From Callaeas wilsoni (taxonomy: Eukaryota; Chordata; Aves; Passeriformes; Callaeidae): DNA of 64,000 nt. Below, piece by piece: positions 11,664-24,045 of the stretch (positions are counted from its first letter, which is position 1; each line of letters begins with the position of its first letter). A program made the translations under genes and the position numbers. A model generated the notes under the pieces. It saw only the letters and a list, made by a program, of their open reading frames with translations. It had not been told where the DNA came from and searched no databases. The stretch spans positions 28,008 through 92,007 of the forward strand of contig VWPU01018760.1 in the NCBI GenBank assembly GCA_013398955.1, read 5' to 3'.

Positions 11664-14600
11664 ACAACACTTTGTTCTTTGTTCTGCACCACATCACCTC
11701 AGAGGCCACAAATGTGAAACTTATCCACAACTGAGAATGTGTCCTACAGCAGTCATAAAGGCAAGGGGAGGCAATTATGTTTTCCCAGAGTGTGAGCAGT
11801 ACCAGAAGGAGCTCATCCTACAGGTGTTTGGTGCTTCACATCTGGGGAGCGCCTCTGGCTTTCAGTATATCCCCCACATTAGATGTGTTGTAGCCCAAGG
11901 TAGTACAAGCACGCAGAAAACAGTGGTGGGCAAATTGAGAAACTCACAGCTTTGCATGCCTGTAAGGGGTGAGACAGCCTGTGGTACACCAAATCTCTGC
12001 AGGTGCTTTCTCTGAGGGCCAGCTAAATTGAACCATTACAGAGCTGCCACAGGCAAAGAACACAAAATTGGGCAGTTAGCACAGCTTGGCTGACACGTGC
12101 TAACTTGCTAGGCTGCATGTGTAAAACCAAATGTTTTCTATACCTTGCAGTACACTTTTGCTACAGGTCAAAAATACCATGCGTCATCTAAATAATCAGA
12201 CTTAACATTAAAAAATAATTAACCCAAAAACATTTTTGCTACAAATTTTCATTCTGTTTACTTGTCCAGAACAGAACAAAGGGAAGCACTCATGGAATAT
12301 ATTTGGGATCATGATCGCTGCTTTCTGTCGTGAGGAGTGGACGAACCAAGGTTTAAGAAATTTATTACAGAATAAGAACGAGACAGCAGGAATACAGTGT
12401 AGTGGCAGCTGCAGCAGCTTAGCACTGTGCCCTGGTGGCACCTGGTTGAAGTGAGGGGCATAGTCGTGCTGCAGGAACCTCTGTAGCTCAGCAGAAACCT
12501 CATGATCCCATGAGGTCTCTTCAAGAAACAAGCACTTTTGGTCACTGTCTAGAAATGCAGCATCACTACTTAGCAATCATCTCTCTCCAGGGATGGCACA
12601 CGTGGAAAAAATACTCCTGTCATTTCCCCACCATAGAAATCTTGGGAAATGACCCATTTCAAGTCATTTCAAACCTCGGACCACTTCAGCAATAGCCCAC
12701 TGAGATTTACAGTGCCAGATCAGAGAGTATGGAGCACCCAGAAGCACTACTGCTGTGTTAGAGTGGACCATCACTCAAGTTAATTTACCCTGTTTCTCAG
12801 AGATTTGGCCCTGGATGATTATCAGAGGCTGCTTCAAAGATGCTTCAAGAATGCTATCTGTGGCAGCCCAGTGCCAGGCCTTTGAGGATTTATGAAATAA
12901 GGGTCATGATTTCTGCGCCTATTAATAACAAATTGAGCAACTAGCGTAAGACAAAACCTACTGATTCAAAATTATGTTCATTAATCTTTCTGCATTAATC
13001 ACCCTGCTGCATGCTGCATCTTGTAAAGCTTGTATATCTTTTTGTAACTAGCCTCAGATCACTTTGTAGTAGTCCAAACTGGATAGGAAAAAGGCACAAA
13101 TGACAATGTAACTGCTTTGTAATCCATTTATTCCATTTGTTAATTTGTCATCATGCTAAGTACCAGCAAAACAATGTTTCTCAAATGCCACATGAGTGCA
13201 ACACATCAATCATGACAAGATGCAGGACACACAAATATGCTTTAGGATGCTGACTCCACTGCTCTGCTGCTTAGCCTCTGGTTTGGTTGGTTGGTTGGTT
13301 ATTTGTTTGTTTTGTTAATGGGTGTTGACTAAAAGTTGTTTGTTTTTTTTTTTAATCAGGGCATGTTTTGTATTGCTGGGAATGTCTGGGTGGAGTTTTT
13401 GGTCCTCTCTAAACATTTTTCATTTCCAGAATTTCAGAAAAATAAATTATACACACATGCCAAAGTAATTACATGAATTAAAAGAAAAAAGTTTTTTTCC
13501 AGTTGTGTACAATCATTTAGTACAACAACTCAATTAAAATGCTGTATAGAAAGTACATTTTCCAAAATTTTTTTCCTATTAAAGCAGTTTATGGTTTTAA
13601 TAAGGAGTAGAAAGAACCTGTAAATAACCTTACTATTTCAAGGAATGCAATTTTAATACTAATTTTCCAGGATTTTATTTAATTAGGTAGTTTAAATTTC
13701 TTTATTTATTCATTACAATTTCATACTTTACCTTACAGTTTTGGGTGAGAGGTATTTGAAGCCTTAGGGGAACAAGTTGCAACACAATCCTACTCAAACC
13801 ACACAAACCAAGTTTCCTGAAGATATGTAGTTCATTGTCTGGCCCCTACTCACATCCATAATTACCACTAGAATAAACAAGAGTTAAATAAAGCTACTGC
13901 GGGTTTAAGTCTTTGTCCATTATAAAAAAAGGGGATGAAACTGTCCAGACGTAAGTTGTGGCTGTTGGCATTCTTTGCCTCCCTAATCCTTCCTGCTCAG
14001 CTCACATGTCTGAAGTTAGCAGGCATTTAATGACTATGAAATCTGCTTTTCCTCCTTGTGCCTCCTTCTACAGAAGAGAGGCTCAGATTAGTCTTGCTTT
14101 GGATTCATCAGTGCATTTAATAACTGTTGGTTTATGCACTGCCCTCTCATATTGGCACGATAGCAGAAGGAAGAGGGTATTCAGAGCCTGAAACACAGAT
14201 TTCGAGCTGCGAAATTCCAGCTGAGATTACAAACAATCGCTCTGGGCAGTGCAAGATCCACTGCAGTGAGATGGGATACTGCAGTGTGCTTGCAGGAGGA
14301 GCCAGCTACCAAGTCCAGGTAGGCTGATAGAGCAGTCAGGTTGACCAGACCAGCCTTTGCCTGGGCAAAAATGGCTGGATTTCACAACTTCTACTTATGT
14401 TTAGACTGTTTGCTAATAATAATATAAAATGTGATGTGAGCCAAAGTACCTGATAACTCAGTATCTGAGAAAAACTAGGATGGTGTGGTGGTACTTAATG
14501 TCGTTCTGTCCAATCATCAAGCATCTCATAAATATTCAAAACGGGAAGTTCCTTCTAGCTCTGCCCAGCTCTTCTTGCCCACTGCAGGTCTGGTTGCTTT

Positions 14601-17600
14601 CAGTTTTCTTTTAGGCATTATGACCCGTATTCCAGGCTATGCTTTAGACTCTGGAAAGTTACAGTTTGGATAGTTAAAAAGATGCATAGGGAACCTCAGA
14701 GGTATTCTGAAAACGTTGAAAATATGGTTTGCAAATTCAAATTAAGGTTGTTGTGGGATGTGTCACATGGCATCTCTACAGAAGAGATGCATCAACTCAA
14801 ATTGCAGACAGAAGCCTTGGGGAAGCAATTGTTCTCTTAAGTGATTAAGGACTGAAACACTTTTTTTCAGAAGCCTTGCAGCAAATGCTAAGCTTGCCAA
14901 GAACACTAGCCAACACCTTGTTTTGAGTAGACAGAAGTCATGGCAGGAATTTTCAAGTCTTGCCAAAACCCTCATAACTGTAAGTCTGATAATCAGATAT
15001 ACCCACAGGTGAGAAAGCATTCTCACAGTGCGTTGTAAGAATCTTTTTCTGTTCAATTTGCTCTTGATACACAATGGCTAGATTTTTGCAGTCAGACAGG
15101 GTGTTTTCCCAGCTTGTAACTGGTACTCTTAATTTCTGTACGGATGCATCTCCTGTTCAGATCCGTGGAAGCAGCCTCTTTTGCACAGCACTTGTACAGC
15201 TTTGCTTGTGCTGAAAATGCTTCTTGGGAAATTGCTGTTTCACTGCCTAGTTCGCCAACCTTCAACACCATGTATTATGAATCATAAAATATTAATCTTG
15301 AGCCTTTAACAACATAAATAAGAATCTTGTTTAAACAAGAACAAACAATAACTACACAGTTATGCTACTGTGAATTAATTTCCCATTACTTTGATGGTGT
15401 CAGACTTCCAGCCTGGATACTTTCTTGCTAGTTCTTGAAATTTCAGAAATAAAAATCACAGTAAAAGAGCATAAGAGCATAATATTGTTTTCATTTTCAT
15501 GATAGACATGCAGATATTACCCAAATGCCTAGATTTCAAGTTTACTTCAGGATCTATTGACTGACACTAAATAATTGCATGCTTCTAACTAATTGCTCTA
15601 TTTATTTAACTAATAACTTGAAATAATTTAAATATTTCTCTAATTTTAAATATTAGCCTAAAACAGCAATAGCAAAATAAAAGTGAAGAGGCTCTTTTGG
15701 CCAGCAAAATACATAACGAAAGTAAATGAATTACATTTAAAAGGCATCAGACTTTTAACACCTCTGCTAAGCATCAAATCCAGAGAAATAATAAATAATG
15801 CACTATAGCTCATGTTAATTCTAACATTATTCATTCATGAATGAACAGGAATAGGTTGCTAACTCAATAATGGCACTTTTCGAATATATCCCTGGTAATG
15901 TAAAAACTGTGTTGGCATTTTGGGTTGATTTTTTTTTCCATAAAATGTAGGTATCATAAAACAATGTGCAGGGAACTGGCAGGATGGAGGATGCCTAAAA
16001 TAGTGTGATGGGGTTTTTTTAGTGAAAGCATGTGGGGGAAAAAAACCCCGTATTTTCTACAAAATTTGAATTCCCACAAGAGACTGTGACAGTATCTTTA
16101 TATTAGGTCACATTCAAACTCATTACAATTTCAAGCAAGCAATATGGACATGACATAAGATGTTTTCAAGCATTTAATAAAGGAGATGCTGGTGACATAA
16201 TTTTTAAATGGGTAGGTTGCCTTTCCTTTTGTGTTAACAGAATTGTTATCCACTCTCAGAAGGGTTTATATAGAATGCTAAAATTATAAAATCCTCAGAA
16301 TTCTAAAATGTTTAGTCACTTGACTGTATCTTCAACGTAAGCAGCATTTACATGAAACCAAAAGATCTATTTACTGAATGGGTTATGTTCTACAATGAAA
16401 CAAAATATAAAGTTTAAAATATTTTTCCTATTTCTTTCCACCGTAATTAGGTTGGTTTAGGTTGGGCTTGGATTTTTTTTAACAGTATAGAATTTTTTTA
16501 TTAAACTGACAACAGCCTCATAAGGTTAGAAGTCCTTATTTTGTCCTCCAGTTATTGCAACATAATTATATGAATAAGAATAGAATTTTCTTTCTTTCTT
16601 AGTAACATATTTCCCATGATCAAACAGCTGTTGTAAAGAGCAGAAAGAAAATGTATATGCATGAGCATACAAAACCACCACTCTTATCCCACTATACTAT
16701 CATTCTATTTTCTTTTACCATTACATTTCTAGGTTCCTACATTTTCAGAACATGTGTTCAACACCTATGCAAAATATAAATAAAGAAGGACAGTAAGAAG
16801 AAAAATCTTGGTGGTCTAGACACTTCCATGGCTTAACACAATTTAATTTGAAAGAATTAATAGACTTTCCATTAAGTGACATGCAAAATAGATATTGATT
16901 TCCAGTGTGAGGTTTGCATACACAGTGTCTACATGTTCACAATTGGAAAGTGCATCTTGATCTGTAGCTACTCTAAATTCTAGTTCAATAAAATGTAAAT
17001 TATTTTATATATCCAAGTTCCTGTTCCTCAAAAAAAAAAAAGTAAATTTAGCAAAGCTAAGGAGATTATTTGATTATTTCTTTGAGCAAAAGTGAATTGT
17101 CACTTTTGTTGTAGAAAATGCTATTATTGGAAAATGTCACACTAAGCACAGAAAAGTAAGCCCATTTTATGGTAACTTAGTTTATATTTGAAGTTCATTA
17201 TTGCAGTTTTCATGTACTGTAAGGGGCTCTATAATTTCTAAACTGTGTGATTTAATGCCCTAGAAGTCTTAAAGCATCTTATTTAGGTAGAACAATCAGT
17301 CATATTTTATAGGAAATGGTGTTCTAGTTCATGGAGAAGTAGAAATTCAACTTAAGCATATAAAAATCACTTTCGGTAGCTGTAATTTAACTTTACAAAA
17401 ATGGACATATAAAACTTTAAACAGATAAGAAAAATCTTAAATGTTATGTTCGGGTGCAGTAAATCACAGACTGTCAAATAAGTTTCTTTATTCCAAAAGT
17501 GCTGGGTTTAATTTTTATGTTTTTACTCAACCCGAGTGCAGTAAGGCTACATGCTCTGTCTGGAGGAGAGGAGAATGGGGCTTTAGTGTGAAAGATGAGT

Positions 17601-17639
17601 CTGGTGAATACTTTTGTGAAATAATAAAAATAAATATGT
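11664..17639. other. Gene-desert segment without a recognisable gene
   Basis: No gene is seen. Short open frames at 11737-12015 and 12208-12576 have no recognisable domains. Blocks at about 12900-13220 and 15490-15850 are unique, AT-rich and full of TAAT/ATTA homeodomain-type cores, including a 16-bp perfect palindrome at 15830-15845. They are plausible conserved non-coding elements, which cannot be shown without alignment. A GGTT tract (13280-13300) and an A13 run near 17030 are simple repeats. Confidence 0.5.
15830..15845. other. 16-bp perfect palindrome
   Basis: TTCATTCATGAATGAA equals its own reverse complement. It lies in AT-rich DNA with nearby ATTA/TAAT cores. It could be a dimeric transcription-factor site or chance. 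Confidence 0.9.
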
Positions 17640-20600
17640 CAGCTTGTCACTAAAAGAAATAGGTTGTCATTCTTTGTTTATTAGTCCTGCCTGCAACCCA
17701 GGGTTGCCTACTGCGTATAAATAGGTTTGCTAGATAACTTGGTTTCCTGTTTCTTTCTAAAAACATTTGGAGCAATTTGCTCATTTATAACTCTTGTTAG
17801 GTGAAAAGTTTGGGTTTGCATTGTTTCCCTTAAAATCCGTACATTATATGTAATAGAGGAGAGTCTATTTTAATTCTGGCTTATCCTGATACTATCTGTC
17901 AGAAAAGTAATAACAGTGCAGGGTAATAGCTGAAGTGGTGGGAGAACTTCACAGCAGAACTAGAAGAGCCTAATGAGCACATATATAAAAGGAAAAAACA
18001 CATTAACAAAACCAGAGAAGGGTCGGTGGTCACAAGAGCCACAGAATTGCTGGATACACCGTAGGCTTCTCCTGAAGCCTAATATAAATGTCTCTATTAC
18101 AGCATACACCTTACAGTGACACTGGTCCCTTTGTTCCTAAATACAACCTAGTGTAAAGATGGAGCGCTGTAATTAAAGGAAATAACTAAAGTAAATTACT
18201 ATTTACAGCAACTCGAAGTAATATAGTGCTTATTTTTTAAAATGTGCCTGGCTCAGGCGACTTTATTTAATCATGATTTCAAATATTTCTGACACAGACA
18301 TCTATAGGTTTGATCTGCTTGTAAGAGATGTTTTGAGAGCTCGCTTCCTGCCTTTGCTCATGGCAGACAGGGAAAGTTAATAAACTTAGGACATCCATTG
18401 AAATTATCACTTTCTCCTCTACATGGCCAAACAGGCAAGATATCTCATCCAATTTCCAAAGCCAAGACAAAAGGAGGAAAGACTACAAGCCCCCATAATA
18501 AAAGCACTGAAAAGTGTTTATTTTTGGATACTGTGTCCCAACCCTGGGACTCTATCCCTGATGAGATGTCTGTGTGAAAAGGCACAGTGCAGCTTTCAGG
18601 CTGCAGCTGTACCTTCTGGTGTGAGAGAAGAAGGTAGATTTTGATGCCTCAGTGACCAGATCTCCTTCCAAGTAGTTTGCTAAATTCCCACTGGCTAGGA
18701 ACAGCAAAGCTGGAAGTGCACTAGATGGAAACCTGGGGCCGCGATAATTGTACAAAGGCCTGCTGAGATTTTCCTGACTGCTTCCAGTAACAGAAAAGAG
18801 TCCCCCACTAGCAGTGGTAAGTCCCACAAGAAGGAACAGTACAGTATGTTCACTCATAAATGAATAACACTTCTTTTATAACATGAAGTTATGGATCCAG
18901 GTGCCCTAATGGAAAGAGGGCTTAAGCAAATACATCACTGGGTAAAAAACTTGCCATTTTCCCCTCAGGTATGGCTTAACTTACAGCACTGCTACGTGTC
19001 TAACAGAAAGGGTGTTCTGTAAGCATTTAGAATCAGGGAGATTATTTTTTCATTTGATATTATAACTGATACAAGCAGGATTCTGTGAATTTAATCTGTT
19101 TTGTTTCCACAATATGGAAAAGAAGGAAATCAGCTTAAAGGGCTCTGTGATTGACCATAAAAGGTAGGAAATTACATTGCTATGGCAGGACATTAGGAGA
19201 GGAAAACCTGAGGGACCAGATTCTCATATCCCTTGCACCTTTCTATTGCTGTGTAATCATCCCAAGAACAGCTCTAATACTAAATATAAGCGATTAATCC
19301 CAATTACTGTTAAAAGGTTAAAGCTTCCTGATCTTTTTTCACAGTTTTCATTTTTAAAGTCTATGTAACATTGTACTGCAAAAAATGATAAAATCCATTG
19401 ACCATTACCTGACTTCGTACACATTTCCACGGCAGCGGAGAATAATCTGAAATCCCAGGAGTACAGAAGTAAAAAGCTACTGGAGGTGAAAAGCTGTGCG
19501 GACGTAGCTGTGGGGATTCAAGGCACAGCACTGGTTAACCAGGAAATGCCACAAGAATGAATCGTCTCTGTGCTCACGGAGTGCCTGATTTTGAGACTGC
19601 CGAGCGTTAGACAAAGCTGAACTGCAGCTGTAAGTTAGTCTGCACTTAGAGTGTTGCTCCAAGATGAAGGCTAAAAAACGTACCATCAAAATGCTTTGCG
19701 AGTTCTCAAACGATTGAGCTTACTGTCACACAGGTAGTGGGAAAAACTCTGGAGAAGGGAGAAAACGCACCATTCTGTGTTCTATCAACATAGTTCGAGT
19801 ATCCCTGTCTCAGGGTAAAGAAGAAAACAGAAAGTCATGACATCTTTTCTAAGACAAAAAACCTGCACCTGGACCAAAGAATCATTTATTCCTGTATCAC
19901 CTTCCTATCAGTATCTACCTGGGAAAGGCCATGGGAACAATGTACAGGGTAGTAATGTTCTTCCTATTTGTTCTCCTTACAATTTCTGCTACTGGTTTTG
20001 TAAGAGGATGAGCAAAACTAAATATCCAGACTGAATCTCACCATAGGACCTGCAGTTTTGCTTACCCTTGGCTGCAGAAGAGCCCTCAGCCTTGCATAGA
20101 TGGAAGTAAACAGGGAGAAAGATGCCATCCAGACCAGCTGAACTGCAGGATGATGATGGAGCAGAGCAGCAGTCACACCGTGGGGGTAAGTGTAGGGAGA
20201 TTACCACTGAGAGTTTAAGTCTTTTGAGTAGGAGCAGGTGTCTTTAAAATAACACATAAACTGGACATTTGAGGTATTATCAGAGTTAAATGAGTGGCTG
20301 GAAGAGATTATCAGTAATCTTGGATGACTGCAGAGCTGCTATCTAGTCCCTGAAAAGCACCAGGTCAAGTGCAATGCAGCGGTGCTGGTTTGCAAGAGGC
20401 TGGAAAGGGAGAACCAAGCAGTGGGAAGAGCTCTGGGGTAAATGTGGGGTTGGCTGCACACAGAATAACTGGGACACCTGAAACTTTCTCCAGTTCTGCT
20501 TGTGCCCTAGACATGAAGTGCTGTATTTTGACCTCTCTTATCTGTGCACTTTGGAGGGAAGGGGCAATTTTAAAAAAAAAAGAAAAATTTTTTCTAATGC

Positions 20601-21589
20601 TTTATCTGTCTGTAGGCTACTTAGAAGAAATTATAGATATTAATCAAAATTTTAGCTAAATAAAGATTTTGGCTAACATTTATTTTCAGAACAATATTCC
20701 TGGCACAGGGGAAAGCCGTCACATATAAGGCCTTCAGGATCCAAGATTGCTAATTACTGGCACAGATCTCCAGTCAGTGTATCCTTTAGCATCCTCCTCT
20801 CTGAGTCACTTAAAATATTTTATAAATACACAATATAGTGCTGTAAAGCATAATTATTTTAAGCTTATTTGATTTTGACTATGCTTCCTCTTCCTGACCT
20901 ATTATTGACCTGGAACTTCTGCTTCTAGATAATTTTACTTTCTATACGTATGCCTTTCTTTTATTATTCAAAGGCATGAGAACCATGAAAGAAACTTGAT
21001 AAAAAAATGTCCTTTTGCTACTAAAACAAAATCAAGTTATTTTCACGTTTTATGAAGAAATTTTTACTGCTCAGCTACAAAGCCAGTCAGAGAAAGGCTA
21101 ATTTTAAACTCATGAGATATTGACAAATAAAGTGACATATTCATGATTGTGTAGTAGTAATCAGTCTTTCAAATAACTTATTCAGAAGAATTTTCATTCA
21201 AAATATTTTTATATCTCTCTGAGAAATGTGGAATGGTTATAACTAATAAGCCTACATTTCATACAAATCATTAAGTAATCAGAAAGTGGATGAAAATAAT
21301 TTCCTTCTCAGAAGAACTTAGCACATGAAAGGAACAGCTGGGGAAAACCTTTTTGGATTATTTCTAAAATCATCTTAAATTGTTATATGACAGACAGAAT
21401 TATCTGCTCTTGATACTTTTTGAGGAAAAGGAAAAACAATAAAAGTCATTCAGATTGAAAGTATATTTTGATTTTCAGTCCTGGAAGCATGTAGTCAGTA
21501 CTGTAAACCAGGCTTTAAGATGTTCTGATCTAAATAAAACATAAACATTAATGTCACATTTTCCTTTTTTTACAAAGGCAGAAGACTGC
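17640..21589. other. Gene-desert segment without a recognisable gene
   Basis: No gene, RNA gene or clear mobile element is seen. The interval 17640-18270 is unique sequence of enhancer-like composition (low repeat content, scattered CpG, homeodomain-type cores). The rest is ordinary AT-rich intergenic DNA with short chance open frames. Confidence 0.5.
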
Positions 21590-22315
21590 TGAAGGACGAG
21601 GGCTGCGGCAATGAACCTCTATGAGAGAACTCAATGGAAAAGGGAATAGTAAGAATTGCCTGGTTTCTAGTAAGAAGTCAGCTCCAGCTGCACATCTCTG
21701 TGATAAGAGAGAGGTTTTTAGGGGTCCAAAAGGCAGAGAAAGCCAGGGGATGGCAAAGGAGATGTGTAACTGTATTGATGGTGGGACACAAATGGAAACC
21801 GGTAGCTATGGGAGGGCCCAGGAGAGGGTAACTATCAGAAACAGGGCAACTGGGTGGATAGGTGCTGAGAATCAAACAAAAAACCACTGAGTTCATGTGG
21901 GTAAAGAAAATTAATAAACTGCATTAAAAAACTCCGGTAGTCAAAAGGCCTGGTAAGCGGCAGTCAGACCTGTAGATACATGTTCGATCAGGGAGGAGAA
22001 CCACCGCTCCGGCACTGAGCAGCAGTGGAGCGGAGGAAGGCAGCACGAGGCATTGCCCCACTGCCTGCCTCTGCCCCGTCAGTGCCTGTGCCAAGAGGGG
22101 AATCCGCATCACCCAGAGGTGGCCAAGCTAGCAAGAGTGGGCAGGGGAGCGAGCACAGGCGAAGCAGCTCCGTGCAGCACCTGGCTGTGGAGTGCAGGGT
22201 GCTCCACCGGCCCTTCCAGGGGGTCGTTGCTCAGGAGAAGCCAAAGAGCACATCGAGGCAATTGGTGTGCAATGATAGCCAGCGTTTTGTTCAGGGCCTG
22301 AACCTTAGCCGTGGC
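21590..22315. other. Isolated GC/CpG-richer patch, unidentified
   Basis: GC content rises clearly above that of the flanks. The part from about 21950 to 22315 carries many CpG dinucleotides in a short interval, unlike the CpG-depleted surroundings. Overlapping open frames exist on + (22025-22318; 22053-22301) and - strands, as expected from GC-rich DNA; none resembles a known protein. It could be an orphan CpG island, an exon of an unannotated long RNA, or an unrecognised repeat. Confidence 0.45.
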
Positions 22316-23844
22316 TGAGCCTGGGAAGAGGAAAATGAAAGCAAGACAAGGACATGAATTATTAATATTCCTACATTATTGTGCTTAGAAAGCAATAGAC
22401 AGGGAGCTGGATGGGAGGGATAGGCCTTACAGTGGGGAAGCTGGGGAGTTAGATGCACCTCAAAAAAGGTGAGGTGGAGAGGTGGAATTTTATTGTTATC
22501 CTTACAGCTCTGAAGAAAAAACAATAATCACTTATCCTGATCAGGAGGAAAAATGTAGAAATCAAATGCCATGGAACTGAAGGCTACAATTTAAATTACA
22601 ATTACATCAGAAACACAACAGAGATTTCTTTTGTCTGGAACATTTTGATCTGTGGCAGCCATAACAGCAAAGAGTTTATCCAGACTTAGTTGATCTACCT
22701 CCTGGTATTTTGCCATTTGTGATTTGATTTTCCTATGCGCGCACTTAATCATAGCTTAAATGCCAAACCATTTTGCCAGCCTTTGTACCTCTTGAGTGTA
22801 ACCAGTGGCTGTGAACACCGTTAGAAGCGTTTGCAATTCTGTGTGCCTCTGTATAAGCCCATCGTCTGCAGTACTGAGATACTCTTTATTGAATAGCACG
22901 CTATTTCAGCCAGCCTGGGACTTGCAGGCCATCAGTGGGAACTGGGCAGCCACCACATACAAACAAGGGTTCTTGAAAAAGCAAGGCACTTCACAAGCCT
23001 GCTTGCCTGCCTGTTATTTGGCATTCTAAACATAGGCTGTGGAGAGGAAATGTTCCTCCCTGTTTCTCCAGAGAATTTCTGTGGCAGTAGCTTCCTCTGC
23101 TCACCGCACAGCAACTCTTCACATAAGCGAGAAGAAAAAAAAAGAAATGCAATTTATAATATATGTTTTTCACAATAACTAGTAATACGATCAATAACTG
23201 GCAATAGAAATGTTCCGCTAGTGGCAAAGAACATTTTATGGTCTCAGCTCCATCAGCTGACATTACTAAGAAATACACGCCATGGTTTCCTTCACAAGAC
23301 AAACAATATTGCAGCTACAAATTCTTTGTGTTTCTTACAGGCTTGTTGTAATCTTTATTTTCTTTCACATTTTATTTCATAGGATATAAACATATGCTTT
23401 GTCCCATCCTGCGGCACATCTACAAAACTTAACATTTTAATTTATATTTCTGCTGAATCACTCCAGTCCAAACTTGCTAATGAAGCTTTGGGGGTGCGTT
23501 AAGGATGAGATATCTGCACCCATCTATAAGTAATATTCTGTAAATGTAAATGCTCTCTGGATTTGGGAGTCTAGCATTAGAACCACAATTAATTGCTTTT
23601 ACCTTTCACATGGGTAAAATCAGAGGTCTGAGGACTCAATCACAATGGCTGATGCCAGATATTCCTGCAGAAAATGGGTTGGCCTCAGGCAGTCAGTGCC
23701 CAGACAACACAGAATCTTGTAGAGATGAGCCCAGAAATGCTTTAGGAAATAAGGGGGCATGTGATCCCCAGACAACTTGGGTAAAGGGCTTCCTTTAAAA
23801 CATTCTGCCTGTGGTCTCCAGGTCAGTTCGAATAATGTTTATAG
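22316..23844. other. Gene-desert segment without a recognisable gene
   Basis: Ordinary AT-rich intergenic sequence. No feature could be supported beyond short chance open frames. Confidence 0.5.
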
Positions 23845-24045
23845 AGGCAAAGGTCTGGAAGGTACCTCAGGAGGTCATCTTGTCCAGTTTCATTCCCTAA
23901 AGAAAATCTACTACACTTATGTTATTCTTGAGAAATATTGTCTAGGCTTTGGCACCTCCATTACTGGACGTCTTTATGTACAACCAGTTTATTCCTCTGT
24001 CTTTACCACAAGGAAATAGCTTTTAACATGTGCCCATTCCTTTCT
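23845..24045 (-). mobile_element. Probable old CR1-like LINE 3' fragment
   Basis: The + strand reads GGTCTGGAAGGTACCTCAGG and then AGGTCATCTTGTCCAG, the reverse complement of a diverged CR1 3' end. Further right, phrases such as TTTGGCACCTCCATTACTGG and CTTTACCACAAGGAAATAGC parallel the CR1 3'UTR/ORF2 tail at low identity. It is much more diverged than the copies at 2982 and 5985. Boundaries are rough. Confidence 0.45.

Noticed and set aside
17705..17725. TATAAATA box-like sequence
   Set aside because: No GC-rich initiator region, exon or donor nearby. TATA-like words are common in AT-rich DNA.
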